Assembly: GCF_026151205.1 (NCBI RefSeq)
Contig: NC_087076.1
Location: 1,993,692-2,057,691, forward strand
Direction: 5' to 3'
Source: Bolinopsis microptera
Lineage: Eukaryota > Ctenophora > Tentaculata > Lobata > Bolinopsidae
Length of the DNA: 64,000 bases
The notes under the pieces were generated by a model. It saw only the letters and a program-made list of their open reading frames with translations, was not told where the DNA came from and did no database searches. This document shows positions 23,143 through 30,938 of the stretch, piece by piece; position 1 is the stretch's first letter, and each line of letters opens with the position of its first letter. A program made the translations under genes and the position numbers.

Positions 23143-23576
23143 TGTGTCTAAGATGAGAACTGACCACATTGTCAGCGTAAGAGAAGTCGCCCTCAGTCTT
23201 CAGCTTTATTTCCCACACCAAACAGTAGAGCTTGTAGAGGTCTACTGTGCGGTCCTTCAATAAACATGGATACACCAACCTGGGAAATTAGGGATTACTT
23301 CACTTGCTAATTAGTTGTTGCTTAGCTTGATGCCTAAGATTCTAAGAAGTTAATCCGATGTTATTAGGTAAATATTTAGTCAATACCCGCTGTGCTGAAA
23401 GAGTTCTTATCCAAACTGAGCTACTGCCACATCAAGCTGCTTAGCTAATTAGCCTGTTAATTAGCTTGCTAATTAGTGATTACTTACCCAAACTGAGCAA
23501 CTGCCACATCGAGCTGCTTCTGAAAGATCTCCCTAGCTATGGGAGTATGGCGGGGTGGAGGCTCCATTATCACCAT
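12609..23576 (-). CDS. ARID2: ARID2/BAF200, PBAF chromatin-remodelling subunit, 20 exons
   Basis: ARID2 is the DNA-binding subunit that defines the PBAF form of SWI/SNF in the nucleus. All family domains appear in order. Exons (minus): 23488-23576, 23165-23279, 22430-22982, 22066-22273, 21602-21782, 20920-21022, 20589-20678, 20316-20384, 19737-19980, 18985-19149, 18687-18877, 18384-18520, 18061-18264, 17550-17944, 17190-17407, 14485-16918, 13833-13973, 13473-13608, 13142-13280, 12609-12953. Each junction has GT-AG signals and agrees in phase, except exon 3 to exon 4, which is one base out; a small exon between 22274 and 22429 may be missing. The product is about 2,050 residues; human ARID2 has about 1,835. 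The start is the first of two nearby Met codons (23576 or 23567). Identity rests on motif similarity recalled from the vertebrate protein. Confidence 0.9.
13367..13446. repeat. 19-bp tandem repeat, 4 copies
   Basis: Units CTTGTATTAGGTTATTTAA lie in the ARID2 intron between exons 18 and 19, about 90 bp from the exon 19 acceptor. One unit has AATAGG instead of ATTAGG. Confidence 0.9.
14485..16918 (-). CDS. ARID2: ARID2 exon 16: octapeptide repeats and Gln-rich region
   Basis: The exon starts after TTTGCCCAG and codes for IEENAARAHTSKP, then many SPxFD motifs. A run of about 12-13 near-identical 8-residue units, GSPTFDKP, occupies about 16325-16650. The second half is Gln-rich with repeated QQVLVLPQ, QVILSPQN and QIILSQNQ motifs, like the vertebrate ARID2 Q-rich segment. 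The octapeptide array is not part of vertebrate ARID2 as I recall it. Long open frames on the opposite strand come from this repeat and are not genes. Confidence 0.9.
16325..16655 (-). repeat. 24-bp coding minisatellite in ARID2
   Basis: On the plus strand the unit is AAGGTTGGAGATCCAGGCTT plus ATCG. The copies are nearly identical at the nucleotide level, so they were homogenised recently by slippage or unequal exchange. Each unit encodes one GSPTFDKP octapeptide. Confidence 0.95.
18061..18520 (-). CDS. ARID2: ARID2 exons 12-13: RFX-like winged helix
   Basis: Exon 12 has FAERWVKQNLQFSPGSIL, aligned with FACQWLNAHFEVNPDCSV of the vertebrate RFX-type domain. Exon 13 has CAVYNKYVKAVN, then VVSPAELFTLLSNTFPGS, the recognition-helix half (vertebrate ILTSTGFYKCLRTVFPNH). 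The in-frame TGA just after the exon 13 donor (CCAC|GTGAGA) could be mistaken for the gene's end, but exon 14 continues in phase. Confidence 0.9.
18687..22273 (-). CDS. ARID2: ARID2 exons 4-11: armadillo-like repeat region
   Basis: Exon 5 has CGLPNEVQFGLNMLLWMT then LLPVLVANTGILD, almost word for word the vertebrate block with SGLPNEVDFAINVC and LLLANAGVFD. Exon 7 has ISVILGNLSHVESNAKFLL (vertebrate form IAVILRNLSFEEGNVKLL). Exon 8 has NNGVQILAVLANQ, exon 9 LTSSDRFLVTSG, and exon 10 LVPDVQLLHSALESMYSLTS. The helix pairs form an armadillo-like solenoid, which in the family contacts other PBAF subunits. Confidence 0.9.
19381..19704 (+). other. Open frame in ARID2 intron 10, antisense to the gene, unrecognised
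   Basis: A 107-codon plus-strand frame starting MPTANVLYSQLNDKICGNCA lies in the intron between exons 9 and 10. It has a single CxxC and no family I can name. The surrounding sequence is CG-rich with GCGCGCGCGCC, unlike the flanking AT-rich intron, and suggests an inserted repeat. It may be a transposon fragment or chance. Confidence 0.3.
22430..23576 (-). CDS. ARID2: ARID2 exons 1-3: ARID DNA-binding domain
   Basis: Exon 1 begins MVIMEPPPRHTPIAREIF. Exon 2 carries DRTVDLYKLYCLVWEI, matching the ARID helix motif (GKELDLxxLYxxVxxxGG). Exon 3 begins EEWRRVAEEMGY and continues AIVLFKIYNRYIAEGYEK, matching the last ARID helices, where the family has KxxYxxYLxxYE. The rest of exon 3 is basic and Ser/Pro-rich with GSRGSRGASPARGSAASPAR repeats, probably disordered. 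Intron 2 holds a long GA microsatellite. Confidence 0.9.
23064..23139. repeat. GA microsatellite
   Basis: About 38 uninterrupted GA units (CT on the ARID2 coding strand) in ARID2 intron 2, about 25 bp downstream of the exon 2 donor. It yields meaningless Ser-Leu frames. Likely very length-variable. Confidence 0.95.
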
Positions 23577-24140
23577 CTGTTGATTGCATTCCTAACACTA
23601 CCTACACAGTACACACGTGATTAGCAAGTTTAATTAATTAACTAATTGATTAGTTTGGTAAGGTCGAGGGAGTTAATGTATAGAAAGGAGAAATTTGATA
23701 TTCAGCTATTTTCGATTATAGAAGTTGCAGATACTTAAATTAGTAAAAGACAAAAATATTTTGTCTTTTAGAATCTGTCTTCACTGAGTCTATTCAGAAA
23801 CAATCAGAAATTTGAATGAAAGAACTATCAAATCATGAGACTCAATAACACTACACGAATCCACCAGATTAAAAAAATAAATGTAACGATAAATCTCTAG
23901 CTCTGTCCAAAAACGAACACTTAAACAGTCAATTACAAATTTAATTAAATATGTCGTCAATCATAAATAAACTTCCCCGTGTAAATTTAAGGTTTTACAA
24001 TTTATAAATTTTATCGGTAATAAAAGGAAACAAAAGAGACATCGTAAAAAGCTATGTGACTGTAAGACTCTGAGGTAAAAAGCTAAATTATCATAATTAG
24101 AAACACAAATTAAATCCTAGAACAAAGCTTACAGTTCGAA

Positions 24141-24211
24141 TATTGCGATATCCCGATATCTCGATATATCGGGTCACGGCAATCCGGAGTTTTACTGTAA
24201 CATCTCTTGCT
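24141..24211. mobile_element. Diverged copy of the pogo/Tigger-like MITE
   Basis: The right half, GGGTCACGGCAATCCGGAGT then TTTACTGT, matches the MITE at 25037-25128 with few changes. The left half is replaced by a palindromic GATATC/GATATATC tract. It sits just past the 3' end of the first SelW gene. Confidence 0.5.
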
Positions 24212-24251
24212 GACAGTTCGTAAAAGTTAGCAATTCAAAGCAGAGCTCAAG

Positions 24252-24302
24252 TCTCATCATCACTGGACCACCGACAGGTTTAGGCCCAACAAATCATATC
24301 CT
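24252..24302 (-). promoter_or_regulatory. Candidate SECIS element of SelW copy 1
   Basis: About 30 bases after the stop, on the minus strand, ATGA is followed by TTTGTT, a GGGCC stem, a TAAACCTGTCGGT loop, GGTCC and AGTGATGA. The GGGCC/GGTCC arms pair, the loop starts with unpaired AA, and 12 bases separate the ATGA core from this AA. This is the normal SECIS geometry for tandem G-A pairs with TGAT opposite. SECIS in the 3' UTR recruits SBP2 and eEFSec so that UGA is read as selenocysteine. Judged by eye without folding. Confidence 0.75.
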
Positions 24303-24329
24303 AGACTTGTGCTCCCTGGAATAGCCCCT

Positions 24330-24608
24330 CTACATGATAGAACAACTAGACTGCTGACCAATAGCAGGTATGGAAGCTCCACTCTTTACAGCCTCAATAG
24401 CCTTCACAACATCCTCAAACTGAGGGAAGCCGCCAGACTGTAGCTTGCTGTAGATCAGGGTCCCGTCCAACACCACTTCAAAACTGGAGCGTCTGCCCAC
24501 GGTTCCGACACACTCTGCTTCTGGCAGAGCTTTAGTGATGGTACCAGCTAGCTCTCTGTAACGAGGTCCATACCCTCACGCGCCGCAGTACTCCACTTCA
24601 ACCTTCAT
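24330..24608 (-). CDS. SELENOW: Selenoprotein W (copy 1), 92 aa, TGA at codon 11 = Sec
   Basis: Small cytosolic thioredoxin-like (Rdx family) redox protein. It reads MKVEVEYCGA-U-GYGPRY, with the CxxU redox motif at residues 8-11 and TGA at 24576-24578. The frame continues ELAGTITKALP, then VGTVGRRSSFEVVLDGTLIY, then SKLQSGGFPQFEDVV, and ends SSCSIM with TAG. Length and the order of blocks fit the SelW family (about 87-95 residues). No intron is needed. A candidate SECIS lies downstream. Ordinary gene finding would stop at TGA or start at a later Met. Its paralogue lies about 0.85 kb upstream (25444-25716). Confidence 0.92.
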
Positions 24609-25036
24609 CTTGGGGGACTGCAGTTAACTATTGTCAGGGTGATTACTTGAGCTAGGGAGATTGTGTGTGAGGATTTAAACTGGAGTTTATCTTAAATTGA
24701 CGGATATTTGAGATGTTTAATCACTGAAATGGCAATTATAGCATAAACTCAAGACTCTTTACTAAAGACGTTTTAGTTATCATTTACGTCTATATTTTAG
24801 ACTAGATATTTTCAAGGCAGTTTAGGTACAAATATGTTCAATTTTAAATTTCACAACAAGCGAATAACGAAGAAGCGCATTTAAGGCATGATGAGTAATG
24901 AGACACATAAGTTTCATTCATCTATATGATCCAAATATATATATAAAATACTAAAAAATAAATCATTAACTGAAATCCTATAAAAGAATTGTAGATTTAT
25001 TTCCCATAAATATTCCTAACAATGGAAGTTAACTTA

Positions 25037-25128
25037 CAGTAATACCCCGGTCCCTGATTTACATTAATAATAAATAAATTTAATTGGGGAAGTGTAAATC
25101 GGGTCACGGAAATCCGGGGTTTTACTGT
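25037..25128. mobile_element. Small pogo/Tigger-like MITE
   Basis: About 92 bp with long inverted ends: ACAGTAATACCCCGGTCCCT on the left and, on the right, the inverted form CGGAAATCCGGGGTTTTACT plus GT. The end CAGTAnnACCCCGG resembles pogo/Tigger termini, and the left end is preceded by TA. The right flank is TT, so a TA duplication is not proven. It lies between the two SelW genes. Confidence 0.6.
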
Positions 25129-25260
25129 TTTACATTTAATAAAATGCAACAAATATTAGAGGTTACAAATCTATCAAAAATTCAGATAAATTTGATGAAA
25201 ATAAAATAACATCTCTTGCAAAGGACCATCAGAAAGCCAACAAACTTCCCGAAAAGTACA

Positions 25261-25313
25261 GTTCGTATCGTCTAGCCGCCTCCCTTGCGGTTTTAGCAAC
25301 CAAAGTCATATCA
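25261..25313 (-). promoter_or_regulatory. Candidate SECIS element of SelW copy 2
   Basis: On the minus strand ATGA is followed by CTTTGGTTGCT, then AAAA at the loop, and later AGGCGGCTAGA followed by CGAT. The two arms can form about 10 pairs with many G-U wobbles. The distance from ATGA to AA is 11 bases. The 3' core is CGAT instead of the usual TGAT but keeps GA. It lies about 135 bases after the stop codon. It is weaker than the element of copy 1. Confidence 0.6.
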
Positions 25314-25443
25314 ACCGCACTCTCCAAAACAGTGTGCCGCCTCCCGACAAATCCTACTCGCGATGCAGTGCTCGCTGAACCGCGCTCACATCATCACAGC
25401 ATCACGCTACAAGTCATATAGAACACGGAGTCTCAGTTGCACT

Positions 25444-25716
25444 TTATTGAGAATCAATCTGACACTTGTCTGGGGAAGCACCTTCAGCTACTTCCCTGAC
25501 AGCGGCCACAACGTCGTCGAAGTTAGGAAAACTGCCCTTGGAGAGCTTGCTGTAGACCAGAGTGCCGTTTATCTTGATCTCAAATGAGGTGTTTCTGCCA
25601 ACAGCTCCAGGAACGTCAGCGGAGGACACCTCTTCTTTGATCATTTTAGCTAGCATTTTCCACTTTGGGGCGTACCCTCACCTGCCGCAATATTCCACCT
25701 CTACTAGTACACTCAT
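25444..25716 (-). CDS. SELENOW: Selenoprotein W (copy 2), 90 aa, TGA at codon 13 = Sec
   Basis: Reads MSVLVEVEYCGR-U-GYAPKW, with CxxU at residues 10-13 and TGA at 25678-25680. It then continues KMLAKMIKEEVS, VPGAVGRNTSFEIKINGTLV, YSKLSKGSFPNFDDVVAAVR and ends CQIDSQ. It matches copy 1 in the CGx-U-GY, VGR, GTL(I/V)YSKL and FP-F-DVV blocks but differs elsewhere, so the duplication is old or fast-evolving. Conventional reading from the first Met after the TGA would give only 70 residues and lose the active site. The SECIS candidate lies downstream at 25261-25313. Confidence 0.92.
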
Positions 25717-26271
25717 CTCTACCTCTGACGACTTGGAGTCACTTTCTTAGTGCTAGAATAGTGTCAGTGTTAGGATTAATTGTTGCACATTTCTGTAGAC
25801 AAATTATATTAGCACAGAAATTTAAAACAATTTCAGAGCGAGTGAATAATTAGAAAGACCATTGTATAGTATAAGTAGTGAGATATATGGTAATAATAAT
25901 AGTACGTGACCGCCAGGGTGATAGCAAACATCTGTGATGCAACTATTTGTATATGGTTTGCCCTCAAACTGCCGGTCACTACCAGGAGGGGTTTATTCTT
26001 GGTCGTTCTGTACTTCTTGTCAGTGGTAAGCAATAAATCAACTGGTTACATTTTAAAACACCAATTTTAAGTTAAACTAAATGATACATGTCATGTTATT
26101 CTTTACAAACCCCCTTTAAATCTAAAACTTAAACCAATCATGATTAATCAATTACTTTAAACAAAACTAATCAAAACAAAACACCACAAATCCAATTCTT
26201 AAGAATCGTCAAGTCAAAGGAAACTAAGTTGTCACACAATGGAAATATGAGGTCTAGGACACTTGCCTCGT

Positions 26272-28200
26272 TTACCACTTACCCTTGCCCTTCTTCTTGG
26301 ATTTAGATTTAGGTTTAGAAGACTGCTGTTTGGGTTGGGGTGGTGGGGTAGGCGTGGGCTTACTCTCCTCCTCAATTATCTTCTTAGGTTTATCTGACAT
26401 GTCAAGAGCGGCCTCAGCTGCTTTGTTTAAAGATGACAGACCCTGAGAACCCTTACCGATAGCCTCGTTCCTGTTCCTCTTCTTGCGTCGGTAATAGCTT
26501 CTCTCTTGTCTTGGAATCCATCTCTCAGGATCAGGACCTGCTTCCACCAACTCCTTCGGCAGCTTCCCTTTCTTCTTCTTCCGTTTCTTCTCTTTGGTTT
26601 CGAATCTGCGGTTTGCCTCGTTAATCTTCTCCTCCTCAGGCTGGATAACTTTCCTCAGCCCCCTCCCAGAGGTAACACCCACTCCTATCTCCAGTTGTTC
26701 CAGATCTATATCAGAGGGAATGTCAATGTCTGGCAAACGGAGTGCCACTTCGTGAGCTCGTGGGGCGTCAAACAGAGAGTAAGAGCGAATCAAGAGAGCC
26801 AGTGCCTTGATGTTAGTGGGGTCTCGAGCCAGCAACTTCTCTAGGTTCATTGCAGCCTTCTCCGGCATGTTAGTAGCCAGCATGAATTTAGCACACTGCA
26901 GAGCCCAACCTGTAATCTCCTCGTTAGTGTAATCTGAGTTGGTAAGTTCTTCTAACGCTTCCTCGAGATAATCAGCGGCAGCAGTAGGACCTCCGCCTAT
27001 CAGAATAAGAGAAGCAACCAGAGAATAAAAACCAGGTCTCCCAGATATCGACACAACTTTCTTCAGAGAAGCAGCAGATTCACAATATAGTCCTGTCTTC
27101 TTCAGAAGCTCAGCAATAGACAGCTGAACCACCTCGTCGGTAGATTCACCTTCATGCAGAGCCTGGAGAGCCTCTTCAAACTTCTTGTCCCGAACTAGCG
27201 AGGTAGCGAGGAGAAGCGGTGCCAGAGGACTGCCTGCTTTCTGCAGCTGAAGGCTTTTCTTCTTGAACTGATCAAGTTGGTTCGTGTAGAAGCTCAGAAG
27301 ACACGAGTTGAAGTCGATACTGTTAATCTGAGAGGCAGCCAGTTTTGCTCTGACGGTGTCGGTTGTTGCTATTTTCAGCTTCTTTTTGCTGTCAAACATG
27401 TTCTGGTCCTTGTTGAGACATATAATGTTGTTGGCTGCCGCAGCCAAAGTCTGGCTATCTCCTGATTTCTCCTTCAGTACCGTGTTGTACAGTTCCAGTG
27501 CCTCTTTAGAGTAACCTGACTTCTGTAAACAGAGTCCCTGCATCACATTTATTGGAGCTAACTCAGCTTTAGTTTCTGCCTCGTCGTCCTCGAACTCTTT
27601 CTTACACAGCTCGCTCGCTTTCTCCAGTTTCTGCTGAGCAGCATCAATATCCCCGGTCGAGACGCTGTGGCAAGCAGCGTTGTAGCAGAGTTCGTAAGTG
27701 CTTTCTCTGACACCAACCCACTTCAAGGGTTTGGATTTGAAGGCAGAAGAAGAGGCCAGAGCTGCCGCGAGGTTGGTCTCACGCTCGTTGGTGTAAGAGT
27801 CTACTGTGTTCTTTACCAAAGCCTTGTAAATGCTGGCAGCTTCCTCGTAGTTCTCTAGTTTGTAGTAGATCTGAGCCAGCAGTTCGTCTACTTTAGGGGA
27901 GGGCTCTGCGTTGTTTAACTCGGAGATAGCTTCCTCCAGTTTGTTCTGCCGGTATAAACAGTAGGCTCGCTCATGCCACATGGGAATCTTACTCAGCTCC
28001 TTGTCAGTAGTCATGGTGTGATAAGCTTCCTTACACTTATCTAGCTTTAGCAAACACACAACTTTACATTTCAAGGCATCCATATCCTTGGGATTCTTCT
28101 TAAGAACCTCCATAACAAGAGAAAGAGCTTTGTGGTGAAGACCATCCTGACCAAGTTTACGGATCTGAGTGAAGAGTTGTTCCACCGTCTTCTCTGACAT
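26272..28200 (-). CDS. SRP72: SRP72, signal recognition particle 72-kDa subunit, intronless, 642 aa
   Basis: SRP72 forms a heterodimer with SRP68 on the 7S RNA of the signal recognition particle, which targets ribosomes to the ER. The N-terminal three quarters are TPR repeats (for example ALSLVMEVLKKNPKDMDALK, then YNAACHSVSTGDIDAAQQ, KSGYSKEALELYNTVLKEK). The C-terminal RNA-binding motif PDPERWIPRQERSYYRRKKR is diagnostic. The end is a basic, Pro/Gln and Ser/Lys-rich tail. Human SRP72 has 671 residues. The frame is open to 28263, but I take the start at MSEKTVEQLF (28200), where homology-like sequence begins. The gene has no intron, in contrast to the 20-exon ARID2 next door, so it may be a retrocopy or simply intron-poor. 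Confidence 0.95.
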   Translation of the reverse strand: MSEKTVEQLFTQIRKLGQDGLHHKALSLVMEVLKKNPKDMDALKCKVVCLLKLDKCKEAYHTMTTDKELSKIPMWHERAYCLYRQNKLEEAISELNNAEPSPKVDELLAQIYYKLENYEEAASIYKALVKNTVDSYTNERETNLAAALASSSAFKSKPLKWVGVRESTYELCYNAACHSVSTGDIDAAQQKLEKASELCKKEFEDDEAETKAELAPINVMQGLCLQKSGYSKEALELYNTVLKEKSGDSQTLAAAANNIICLNKDQNMFDSKKKLKIATTDTVRAKLAASQINSIDFNSCLLSFYTNQLDQFKKKSLQLQKAGSPLAPLLLATSLVRDKKFEEALQALHEGESTDEVVQLSIAELLKKTGLYCESAASLKKVVSISGRPGFYSLVASLILIGGGPTAAADYLEEALEELTNSDYTNEEITGWALQCAKFMLATNMPEKAAMNLEKLLARDPTNIKALALLIRSYSLFDAPRAHEVALRLPDIDIPSDIDLEQLEIGVGVTSGRGLRKVIQPEEEKINEANRRFETKEKKRKKKKGKLPKELVEAGPDPERWIPRQERSYYRRKKRNRNEAIGKGSQGLSSLNKAAEAALDMSDKPKKIIEEESKPTPTPPPQPKQQSSKPKSKSKKKGKGKW

Positions 28201-28264
28201 CTTATCTGCTAGATTACGACTTGTCAGTTGTTGTGAATTAAAAATATGTGTGTCGTGGTGCAAA

Positions 28265-29960
28265 TCTGGTTTTAATTTCAGGGAAAATATCTAGAACTCC
28301 CTGTTCTAGAACAGCGAGTTTTTTCAGAACAATTATCAAGAATATCGCATTATTTAGTGAATATTCTAAGTATTTTATTATCAAGAATGCAGCCAGGAAG
28401 CAAGTGCTACACCCAGGAGATTTGCTTACAATATTGAAATCTTTCGATGTGATTTATGATAATTCTAGCAAATACATTATGCCAATTCTTCGGCCAGTAC
28501 TAAACTAGTTTTGGAAAATGTACATCAACAGATCCAAAGAGGGTGTAAGGAGAGAGATTTCGAAAAATTTCCGTAAATATGCTTTAAGGAATGAACTTTG
28601 GCAGTGTAGTGAGGAATGTTAATTGTAGCATGAATTGTATTGTGTCAATTTCGACACCAAGAACCCTGGAAATTATGGAATGGAGTTGAGCAACAAGAAT
28701 TATAATTACAGCTCGTTGTACTTATAGCGCATATCTTGAGGAAAACTCACATGTTCTGAGGAATGAATTCTAAAAATCAGATATGAAATATGTAGCAAAG
28801 AAAGATTGTGCTCAAACTTAGAAAATACACTTTCGGGAATATAATAGTGAGTAATTTTAAGGTTGGAAATTGTTTTCTACTTGGGGGGATGTCGATGGGG
28901 TGACCTCTTTTGAGAATATAATACACCCATACCTCAAAACCCACATACAAACTAGGTTCACAGACTAAGAATAAACTAAGAATACAGAGCAGAAGGTAAG
29001 AAAACTTCAGAACAACAGGTTCAAATCGCAATGACTATTGATATATACCGAAAAGTGCTTCATCTTGAACAAGCGAAACTGACTATCATTATACTCAATC
29101 TTGACGTCATGAAAAGGTTTAACGCAGAAAAAAAAAACAAATTACTCGGAATTTGGAGTCTGGGATCATGTTCGAAAAGAGGGATAAATGTGTAGTTGTG
29201 AAATACCTTCAAGGCTCCGTATTATTCTGAGAACGATTCAAAATAAGCTCTAGTTACACGAAGGCCTTGGATAAACGGCAATAATAGAACGTTAAATCTA
29301 AATGAAATAAGTAAATATCGAGTGCACAATTTCTCGAAGGAGAACGAAGGTGATGAAATGTAGTCCATGAAATGAACTACAAACAGCTAATGTGAAAAGC
29401 AAGTAGAGTGTACCAGGAGGGTACATGCACATTGCACAAGGCCATCTAGTAATCCCTGTAATGTCCTGGCGGAAATTACTCGACTATAGTGAGATTCATC
29501 CGAATCTCACTTTGATTAACGGGGACAACCAAACTGGTTGAATGCGGTTACCACCTGTGCTAGCGTCAGAAATAAAATGTGTACCGTTTGAATCCAAGAG
29601 TAAGTCGCACTAGTACGAAAGTCTACAGCCGTAACGAAGTCCACAAAAGCTGAGGCCTTCCAAGCGGAGCAGAGAGGGAGATGAACGCGTCCCTACGGCA
29701 TTTTGGCGCGCCACAGTCCCAATAGGGGACTGTCGGCCATATTGGAAAGGACAGCAAGCAAGAATCTCTCTAAGAGAAGAAACTGTATACACTCGTTAAA
29801 TTCTCGCGCAATGGCAGAAATGAAAATGTTTGCGGAGTAAAATAATTTTTCGCGACGCGCGCAGCATTTCGAAAATTTTACATTTTAAAACATGTACGAT
29901 ATAATTATAATTTGTAATCACCATTAATAATATAATCAATAAATGATAATGTTATTCATT
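28265..29960. other. Intergenic, nothing recognised
   Basis: Upstream of SRP72 (minus strand), so the promoter lies at its left edge. No convincing exon on either strand. A GC-richer patch at 29600-29760 with GGACTGTCGGCCATATTGGA could be a promoter of another transcript, but no gene start was found near it. Confidence 0.4.
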
Positions 29961-29963
29961 ATT

Positions 29964-30495
29964 AGTAGAGGCTCTTACGGGCTTTGTCTGCTAGGTACAC
30001 TAAAATCACCAGACCCATCTTAAAAGACGTATTTTTGACCGTAGAATCGATTAAAAGTGGTTAGAAGTGTTTAAAATGGGAGTTACCTGGTTTTATTTTG
30101 AAAAAACCGATTTATGGCCCCAAAAATGGCCATTTTTTGAGGTTTTTTAGAAATTTCGACAGGTCAATTCAATCGAAAAGCTTAGATATTTTGGGTTCTT
30201 GTACATTTTTATTTGCCGCACTAGTTAATAGCAATATAATAGGCATACACAAGAGTTTACCTGGTCAAAATTTTAAAAAACCTCCCAAAAAAAATGTTTT
30301 TTTGCGCGCTAAATTTTTTCGGCTCTTTACACACCCACAATGAAATATTTTTGCCCACAAAGTGTTTTAATACTGTTCAATAATACTATTTGATAGTTTT
30401 TCAGCGTAAAAACAAGTTTTGAAAGCGGAAGAAAAAATAATATTTTTCGTGGTGCTGAGCACTTTGAAATTTTTTGAATAAAATCGAGCGCTACC
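29964..30495 (+). mobile_element. Unclassified dispersed repeat (copy 2)
   Basis: Begins TAGTAGAGGCTCTTACGGGC, passes GACCGTAGAATCGATT and ends near AAAATCGAGCGCT. This is the same order as the copy at 4248-5126 in reverse orientation. The first 20 bases recur inverted at about 40909-40928. Non-coding. Confidence 0.5.
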
Positions 30496-30938
30496 ATAAA
30501 ATTTTAGTAACCCTTCCCTGAAACTCATTTAAATTTTGTACCGGTAGTGTTTTGTCCTTTTCTGAAGTTCATGCCTTAATTTCATATAATATTGTTTAAA
30601 ACAGCACAGTAAAGTGTTTTATAATAGTAGAGTGCCATTTCTAATACTTCAATGTTATATTGTTGAGATACCTTTACTATACTTGGCTGATTACCTTTTG
30701 TTAATACAATTTCACCAATTTAGTATTGCATTGCTTATATGACTATTTGGATTTATAATTTATCGATTGTGGGTATGAATTAACTTTTGGTTCACAATCA
30801 ACAATAAAATGTCTACTGTATGGTACCCTTACAAGATTAATTATAGATCTTTTGACAGGAATGCCTGACTTAAACCCCCTCATCCATCACTCATTCCGTG
30901 TTACCTGTTGGATGTGGAGGAACCCTACCACAAACTGA

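Noticed and set aside
22915-23278. Poly Ser-Leu protein
   Set aside because: Readthrough of the GA microsatellite in ARID2 intron 2; the real exons lie on either side.
25444-25656. Ordinary 70-residue protein starting at MLAKMIKEEV
   Set aside because: The conserved CxxU motif and N-terminal strand lie upstream across an in-frame TGA, so the true start is 25716.
28248-28508. Plus-strand 86-codon frame upstream of SRP72
   Set aside because: No domain or homology, and it overlaps the expected SRP72 promoter.
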